This document shows, one piece after another, positions 17,207 through 22,444 of a stretch of 22,444 nt of DNA. Under the pieces are notes generated by a model. That model made no database searches and was not told the DNA's origin. It saw nothing but the letters and a program-made list of their open reading frames with translations. How positions within the stretch are numbered: the stretch's first letter is position 1; the number at the start of each line of letters is the position of its first letter. The DNA is from Echinostoma caproni (lineage: Eukaryota > Platyhelminthes > Trematoda > Plagiorchiida > Echinostomatidae). Location: the NCBI GenBank assembly GCA_900618425.1, contig UZAN01048063.1:2497-24940 (forward strand). Direction: 5' to 3'. A program made the translations under genes and the position numbers.

Positions 17207-18637
17207 AACTATGTGCAATCTAAGGCTCACTCTAGGGTTGCGGTTGGTAGGGAAGTAAATGCATACGGTGTCAGCGCAGCCTCCAGCAAGAAGAAGGCTG
17301 AAGTTCTAAAGAGCGTCTTCGAGAAGGTCCACTTAACGGACCTGACCTTGCCTGACATTCTACGTAGACTCCCCGAACAGCGCATGGCCCCGTTTGGCTT
17401 AGAGGCAAAGGAGGTAGAAGCAGCACTGAAACAACTAGATCAGAACAAGGCCGCGGGCCCGGATGGGCTGCATCCAGCAATACTGCGGTCCATTGCTGAC
17501 ATTATTGCAAGTGCGCTTACTCAGCTTTACAACCGATCCCTTACCTCTGCAAAGCTGCCGGCCGACTGGACCACGGCAGAAGTGGTGCCAATCCACAAGG
17601 GAGGGTCAAGGGCGGCTGCATCGAAGTATCGTCCAGTAAGCCTGCTTTCGGTTGCCTTGAAAACCTTTGAGCGGCTCCTCAGGGAGAAGTTAGTGGGTTA
17701 CTTGGACGACCAACACCTCATAGCTGGCAAACAACACGGCTTTGTCAACGGAAAGTCGTTTTTCACTAACCTATCATTTCTGGACGAGGTAACAAACAGG
17801 TTGGACGCAGGGAATCGAGTCGAAGTGTGCTACCTCGATTTCAGGAAAGCCCTCGACTCGGTCAACCACAGATTCCTCCTGCGCAAACTGAAAGCCCTAC
17901 GCGTAGACCAGCAGTTAGTGAAGTGGATCAACGCGTATCCGCACGGAAGGACGTTCCGTGTAAGGGTCAAACAGGAAACCTCGGGGACGGCAGCAGTCTG
18001 TAGTGGGGTACCTCAAGGTTCAGTCCTTGGTCCTATACTATTTGTGCTGTATGTAAATGACGTCAGTGAGGTCTTCCGGTGCCCTGGGTTCCTATTCGCA
18101 TATGACCTAAAAGTAATAGGGAATCCCTCATCGGGGGATTTACAGAATGCACTCAACGTAACTGATGACTGGGCGGCCTCATGGGAACTACTTCTCAGCG
18201 GCAGCCAGTGCAGGAACCTGCTGCTAAATAGAGGGTCCGCGGAGGTGCAAAAACTAGGCGCTGGTTCGATGAACACCATAGTACCTGCAGATGTAGTCAA
18301 GGATCTAGGGGTGCAGATACACTCCTCCTTTAAGCCCTCAATACAATGCGCGGCAGCCGCAGCGAAGGCCAATAGAGCCCTATTTCAACTCTGCAGAACG
18401 GTTATATCGAGGGAGGCTTCGGTAATCTTGCCATTGTATAAAGCGTTTGTGCGGCCACATCTGGAGTACTGTGCCCAGGCGTGGGCCCCTCCCCTAGTAA
18501 GGGATAAACAACTACTTGAGGCAGTACAAAGAAGGTTCACCCGGATGATCGGTGGGCTGCAGGGAAAGTCCTACAAAGAAAGACTGGCGGCCCTTAACTT
18601 ATTCTCACTGCATCGCCATCGCCTGAGGGGGACTTGA
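17207..18637 (+). pseudogene. CR1-like RT, long open frame with damaged catalytic box
   Basis: A 474-codon frame opens after TAA 17204-17206 and ends with TGA at 18635-18637. Domains: linker NYVQSKAHSR; fingers VEAALKQLDQNKAAGPDGLH, RSLTSAKLPADWTTAEVVP and SKYRPVSLLSVALKTFE; GKQHGFVNGKSFFTNLSFLD; motif A VEVCYLDFRKALDSVNH (Asp 17837-17839); CSGVPQGSVLGPILFVLYVN; then GFLFAYDLKVIG, where FADD is expected, so the first catalytic Asp is Tyr (18101-18103). VRPHLEYCAQAWAPPLV, LEAVQRRFTRMIGGLQGKS and ERLAALNLFSLH follow. The frame breaks at 18631-18636 in a G run, where one G seems lost, and the next frame continues LIETFKQLKGLSV. Start codons inside the frame are not real starts. Confidence 0.9.
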
Positions 18638-18875
18638 TTGAGACGTTCAAACAGCTCAAAGGACTGTCAGTAACAAATAGATTATTGTTTACACGAAACC
18701 TCAACCCAACCTTCAAAGGGCATGCTCTGAAGTTGATGAAACCACGGGCCAACGGAAGTGCCAAGACAGTTTTTCTCCCACCACGTGGTAAACGCAGTAG
18801 TGGCAGCATCTTGTGTTCTGCAATTCAAGCGGATACTAGACAACTGCTGGGACGAGGTGTTTCCAGAGTGTGACT
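18638..18875 (+). pseudogene. Extreme C-terminus of the same ORF2
   Basis: LIETFKQLKGLSVTNRLLFT, GHALKLMKPRANGSAK, then another frame FFSHHVVNAVVAAS, where the WNxLPxxVV core seems deleted, and LQFKRILDNCWDEVFPE. This matches the VNAFK...W...F ending of the copies at 10051 and 14020. What follows FPEC is 3' region. Confidence 0.75.
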
Positions 18876-19212
18876 ATTACAAGTCTCAGTCACTACCCAC
18901 ATCCTACTTTTGTAGCCGTTGCATATTTCTACCATCACTCCTTTGCATCACACACCTCACGCACAATTAACACAAAAATGTTTTTTTCTGTCATCAGCCC
19001 CCGGGAAGCTCTCATGGCAGGAGTAGCGGTCCGCCGCCTGTCAAATGATTGAAACTTCTGTTACCCCGAGGGTGATCCTGCTTTTCATCTCTTCCCTTGT
19101 AGGTACAACACCCATCACAACTGTGGAACTACCTGGCAGTCGCAGCACAGTGGGAATCACCAACTCACAAGTGCAAGAACCTGGACGTCCACTGGCCAAA
19201 GCCTAAAGTCCT
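18876..19212 (+). other. 3' region of the CR1-like copy with acceptor-like site
   Basis: CTTTTCATCTCTTCCCTTGT followed by AG (19081-19102) is a strong polypyrimidine-AG sequence, matching in position the CAG sites at 10289-10291 and 15789-15791. The shared block CTGGACGTCCACTGGCC is at 19181-19197. No intact donor is seen: at the equivalent place (about 18868) GAG is followed by TGTGAC instead of GTAAGC. Confidence 0.5.
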
Positions 19213-19284
19213 GTAACCTGACTTGACTTAACTAACCCGACCTGACCTGGCCTGAACTGAACTGAACTGAGCTGAACTGAACTT
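19213..19284 (+). repeat. CTGAA-type tail of CR1-like copy
   Basis: Repeats such as CCTGACTTGACTTAACTA, CCTGACCTGGCCTGAACTGA and then four ACTGA units with one GCTGA. Degeneracy is highest at the 5' side and the 3' side is nearly perfect, as expected of a tail built by RT slippage. Confidence 0.8.
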
Positions 19285-19285
19285 A

Positions 19286-20070
19286 CAGACCTTGGGACTA
19301 GAAAATGTGCGCGATAACCAATAATAAGCTATTTGAGATAGAACTGCAGGTGTCGTAAATCATCAGTTCAATTTAGTTCTCACGGGGCGATTTGTGGCTC
19401 TTGCCAATCCAGCGCCCACATTCGAGTGTTGTTACCGAGTTTCTTTGGCTTCCACCATTTCAATGTGGAATTTTTCTGAAAGGCAAAATTCTGCCTTTAT
19501 TAGTTATTGACTTAATTATTAATTATTATTTATTATTAATAGTGTGGTGCAGTATCGCATCCTTTGTGCATGCACCTGAGTAATCAATTCCTGACCTTCT
19601 GTTGCATTCGTCTGCGGAGCCCGGTAGACGCACATGATGGCTAACCTGTTTCTGCCCATTCGAACTACACAACTGATGGCTTATATTTTGGGAGTCGCAT
19701 GCATGTTCAATGGATTTTCATATGTACAACTGCGGCCTTCAGGAAAAACATTTCTGCCCTCAAAGCATTTCACACGCATACCAGGACGGTGAAAGCTTCC
19801 ACCGTTCTCCGATATAAACCACCCTATCTTTGTAAGGAAGTTTAGGTAAAACGCACAAATTATTAAACGTTTGAATAAATCCACTGCAAATTTTAAACCA
19901 CGTATGCATTCCAATTATACCAATATTTAATGGATTTTACTTTTTTTACAGAATAATCACAATCTAACCTGAAATAGAAAGTAAGAGGGGATGACTATCA
20001 TCCTGGTGTGCCTTTTATTCACCATGGTACACTCATCTATGTCTGAAGGTGGGCACTCAACAGCAACGGG
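19286..20070. other. No recognised gene; AT-rich tract at 19495-19545
   Basis: A TTATTAATTATTATTT-type tract lies at about 19513-19541. A minus-strand 77-codon frame (19914-19681) and a plus-strand 63-codon frame (19392-19583) match no family I know. A pyrimidine run with CAG-like end (ACTTTTTTTACAG, about 19939-19951) is splice-acceptor-like but isolated. Confidence 0.4.
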
Positions 20071-20089
20071 GTAATGCTTCGGGCATTAC
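20071..20089. repeat. 7-bp hairpin with TTCGG loop
   Basis: GTAATGC (20071-20077) pairs with GCATTAC (20083-20089) across TTCGG. There is no T run, so it is not a terminator. It lies about 90 bp from the hammerhead-like motif and may belong to the same terminal repeat. Confidence 0.6.
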
Positions 20090-20178
20090 ACTCGAGGATC
20101 CTTCGGAAATGAGTTCCCGATGCAGCAGGCATGCTCAAGCAGACACTCATGCTGTGGTAAACCAAAGTTTCATTACGC

Positions 20179-20257
20179 CTGTTCGCCGAGCTTGGCAATT
20201 TATTTGCAAACGTTTCATCACCAGCCGAGGTGACATCATCAGTGCATAGCCGAACAG
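20179..20257 (-). ncRNA. Hammerhead-ribozyme-like motif (type I, Penelope-type)
   Basis: On the minus strand: CUGAUGA (20242-20236), a stem II of GUCACC (20234-20229) with GGUGAU (20222-20217) around a UCGGCU loop, then GAAAC (20216-20212) and GUU (20211-20209). A minimal stem III could form as A-C with G-U (self-complementary AAACGUUU, suited to dimers), placing cleavage after 20209. Stem I: UGCA (20246-20243) with UGCA (20208-20205), and a distal CUGUUC (20257-20252) with GAACAG (20184-20179). One U (20235) between CUGAUGA and stem II is unpaired. Minimal hammerheads of this kind are known in Penelope-like elements. The fold is mine, by hand. It could be a decayed copy. Confidence 0.55.
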
Positions 20258-20281
20258 ATACGAATCCCTAAGTAAAAACAT

Positions 20282-20435
20282 AATTGATTCGCAATGTTCT
20301 ACGGTACTGAATTAACGAAATCATTACAAATGTACAATAAAGCAAACCTCAAATATACAAAATTGATTCGCAATGTTCTACGGTACTGAATTAACGAAAT
20401 CATTACAAATGTACAATAAAGCAAACCTCAAATAT
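20282..20435. repeat. Perfect 75-bp tandem duplication, 79-bp period
   Basis: The 75 bases at 20282-20356 (beginning AATTGATTCGCAATGTTCTA) are repeated without change at 20361-20435, with a four-base spacer ACAA. Identity over 75 bases implies a recent duplication or gene conversion. No coding function is visible. Confidence 0.9.
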
Positions 20436-21289
20436 GCGGCCGAGAGCACTCAAGCAAGCCAGCTAAATAACATGTCCGGAGAGAGGCAAACAGTCGCAAA
20501 ATTCAAATGTGCCGGGCATCGAATTAACAGATAAATAATGATGTATGGTGTTTGTGATCGAGAAATGCGAATATAGGAGCAACACACAGATAAAGTTATT
20601 TCACCATAAATCATAATGGGTTCGGAAGGATTTCCCAAACATTCAGCATGAAATACACCGGCCGCCAAAGGAAGCAAACCCCCGAGTTAACCCTGGTAAC
20701 CCGTATCGTAGTGCCATCCATCGTTCTTCGACTGATGGCTCAAGTGAATCAGAAACCCCCTTATGTTCTCGGCGGCTGTCTTTAGTTGTTGTAACTCCCG
20801 AATAGATCAACGAGCAACGCGTAGCCGAAATTGGATCCCAAAGCGTCAACAAAACGAACGATCCGGCAAATTTCTACGGTACTGCATTAATAAGCGATCA
20901 AATAAGCAAATAAAAACTGTACAAACCTCAAAATGATCTCGAAACAACTTGAAAACAAGTGCCAAGTGTTTCTGTGAGCGTAATTCAACAAATCTGAATG
21001 GAAGAAAATGAGCCTGGGTAAGAATAGCACGCTCACCGTCACGCTGAACACGAACGAGCCAAATGTGAGCGCTCAAGTTGCGATTAAAACAAGTAGGGTA
21101 AAAATTGAAGCAGATAAACAAACAAAGTCAAATGGTAGGATTGATGTGTAAATACACAAGGGAAGAGGAACGTCAAATGTCTATATGTATATGAGGCGGA
21201 TGATGTTTGGTGAATGGAACGTAAAATTCACGAAATGTGGAACCGAGATGGAATGACTGAGCTTTAAAGGAAGGATTTTCACAGATCGA
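20436..21289. other. No recognised gene
   Basis: Nothing coding is supported. Three minus-strand frames of 69-91 codons lack motifs. It contains the diverged third repeat copy listed separately. Confidence 0.4.
20872..20934. repeat. Diverged third copy of the 79-bp repeat unit
   Basis: TTCTACGGTACTGCATTAA (20872-20890) and GTACAAACCTCAAA (about 20919-20932) match the TTCTACGGTACTGAATTAA and the GTACAATAAAGCAAACCTCA parts of the duplicated unit, with the middle diverged. Confidence 0.6.
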
Positions 21290-22030
21290 TCAATACAGTT
21301 GCTCCTCGTTTATCTTGGCGTAGTTTTCTGCTAGCTTAACATTCGGCCTATCGTGTCTGGAAACCAACTTTAGTCGCAGTACCCATGATCACTGTTCCCT
21401 AACAGTTCTTCTGTCACAAGCGGAGTGAGGTCTCTTCGGCACCTAGTTATAACTAAGTCTAGGGTTGACGGACGATGGCCACCTCTGAATCATGTGGGCA
21501 CCTTGGCGTGCTGAGTTAGCCCATGTTGGTGCAACCGTTTCAAGTGTTCGTCACCAGCGGTGCCCCTCGGTGCGCTTTCGTTGTCCCAGTCTATTTCTGG
21601 AAGATTGAAGTCGTCCATTGTGAGGAATCGCGATGATTCCCTCACTATGTTACTTAGGAGTGCCACTAATGCCGAATCCCTCTGCCCTATTAGTTTACGG
21701 CGCCCTGTAAACACAGAGCACTTCCACCAGTCTACCTTCCAGACGGACATAACAGGCCTGTATGGCCTGTATGTTCGGTGTGGCTAAGGTAAGCGGAACC
21801 TCCCACTGGCAGCATTCTGCGCTTACGAGTAGTAGTACCCCGCCACCGAGCCTACCGTCTATTCTGTCCTGCCTATACCGGATATAAATGTCGGGGACGG
21901 TAACCGCCTGGTCCTCCCTCAACCACATCTCAGTGATGCCAATAATAGCGCTTTTGTGGGTTTTCGACAGTTGTTCACCCCATTTACCTCCCAAGCTGCA
22001 GGCGTTTGTATACCACACATCATCGACATC
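21290..22030 (-). pseudogene. CR1-like AP endonuclease domain, minus strand
   Basis: Minus-strand reading gives the domain from its start: VWYTNACSLGGKWGEQLS (conserved Asn), SAIIGITEMWLREDQAV (conserved Glu), DRIDGRLGGGVLLLVSAE and VEVLCVYRAP. A frameshift at about 21700 leads to RDSALVALLSNIVRESSRFL, then MDDFNLPEIDWDN (GDFN with the Gly changed to Asp), HLKRLHQHGLTQHAKVPT, a TGA, RPSTLDLVITRC and LLGNSDHGYCD (SDH end). It is almost complete in domain order. A 9-bp in-frame repeat gives IQAIQA (about 21755-21772). No RT follows on the minus side below 21290. Confidence 0.85.
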
Positions 22031-22444
22031 GACCTGAATTAAAGGTTCCTTGGAACCTTTACTTCTTGGACCCTAGGGGGGAGTATCCCAGGGTGTATTA
22101 CGTTTTTCACTTTGCCATTTTCCAATCTTGTGGGTTCCTGGACCTGCCATGAGATACCGCTTTTGTTCATGGAGATAGTCCCGAAGTACAATTCGAGTGC
22201 TGAATTATCCCCTCTGATTGGTTTCCTAGTCGCGACATATAGGGTCGGAATCCTATAGCTCACATTTTTGCAGGCGGCGTGTGAGCCACAACGATTGCCC
22301 AGTTTACCCGGTTCTCATGATCACTACTACTGCACCTTTGATCACTTGGGGTTGGTTAGGCTCGATGTACTCGAACCTTGGCCCCGGTAAGCGCGCAGCA
22401 TCCAAACGCGGCTTGATTCAAAATGTTCAAGGTCATTTGATCGA
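22031..22444 (-). other. Region upstream of the minus-strand endonuclease
   Basis: A 74-codon frame (22263-22039) and shorter ones precede the endonuclease by position, as ORF1 end or 5' UTR would. I recognise no ORF1 motif here. Confidence 0.35.

Larger units (their letters stand above)
16609..19285 (+). mobile_element. CR1-like copy from endonuclease end to CTGAA tail
   Basis: Contains the last third of the endonuclease, the linker, an RT in a long open frame, the C-terminal domain, a 3' region with a polypyrimidine-TAG site, the shared CTGGACG block and a 70-bp CTGAA-type tail. It is 5'-truncated at about 16609 against the preceding RT fragment. It is the least decayed copy in the window. 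Confidence 0.8.

Noticed and set aside
18013..18372. 119-codon minus-strand open frame
   Set aside because: Antisense to the intact plus-strand RT frame; a codon-bias shadow.
19681..19914. 77-codon minus-strand frame with a protein-like composition (GGSFHRPGMRVKC)
   Set aside because: No domain, start context or neighbour supports it. It might be part of an unknown dispersed repeat, but I cannot show that.
20179..20257. Reading the hammerhead region as protein (a frame giving DVTSAGDETFANKLPS)
   Set aside because: A frame does exist, but it is short and has no start or domain. The two ribozyme cores with matching stems explain the sequence better, although a double use cannot be excluded.
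1..22444. CRISPR array, bacterial operon, rRNA or tRNA gene
   Set aside because: No regularly spaced repeats with unique spacers, no ribosome-binding-site/operon layout, and no conserved tRNA T-arm or rRNA segment was seen on either strand.

Overview
This window looks like repeat-rich, non-coding DNA from a metazoan genome. A flatworm, perhaps a diphyllobothriid-type tapeworm, is my best guess: it carries many degenerate CR1-like non-LTR retrotransposons, Ty3/gypsy pol relics and a Penelope-like element side by side. That attribution comes from remembered family resemblance and was not searched. There is no prokaryotic gene layout, no RNA gene I can recognise and no intact host gene. Almost everything that looks like protein is a decayed reverse transcriptase, endonuclease, integrase or ORF1 relic, with frameshifts, stops and lost catalytic residues.

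Layout. 1-192: Ty3/gypsy integrase core on the minus strand. 293-400: a 16-bp inverted repeat running into an 11-bp minisatellite. 690-2665: a second, different Ty3/gypsy pol relic on plus, in the order RT, RNase H, zinc-binding domain, integrase. It passes in frame into a CR1-like RT (2666-3245). That RT breaks off just after its FADD box, and a matching CR1-like C-terminal piece follows at 4150-4756. Between them lies a minus-strand Penelope-like (PLE) GIY-YIG endonuclease relic (3440-3962). 5227-6068: a CR1-like AP endonuclease domain (plus), abutting the C-terminus of a minus-strand CR1-like element (6072-about 9561) that keeps recognisable ORF1 and ORF2. 10051-10555: 3' end of another CR1-like copy with its (CTGAA)n tail. 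10590-13990: the most complete CR1-like element, running from a PHD-finger ORF1 to the ORF2 C-terminus. 14020-15900, 15906-16608 and 16609-19285: three more CR1-like copies, all on plus and head to tail. 19286-20070: AT-rich DNA, nothing recognised. 20179-20257: a hammerhead-ribozyme-like motif (minus) of the kind known from PLE terminal repeats. 20282-20435: a perfect 75-bp tandem duplication, with a diverged third copy at 20872-20934. 21290-22030: another CR1-like endonuclease domain (minus).

The genes do not form an operon or pathway. The window records repeated insertion of retroelements into one another. The points most worth a second look are: the hammerhead-like motif together with a PLE endonuclease in the same window; a recurring 3' module in three CR1-like copies, with a polypyrimidine-AG site (in one copy a full GT-branchpoint-AG intron signature), a shared short terminal motif and, in two of them, a CTGAA tail; the head-to-tail CR1 array; and the long 474-codon RT reading frame whose catalytic FADD box reads FAYD.
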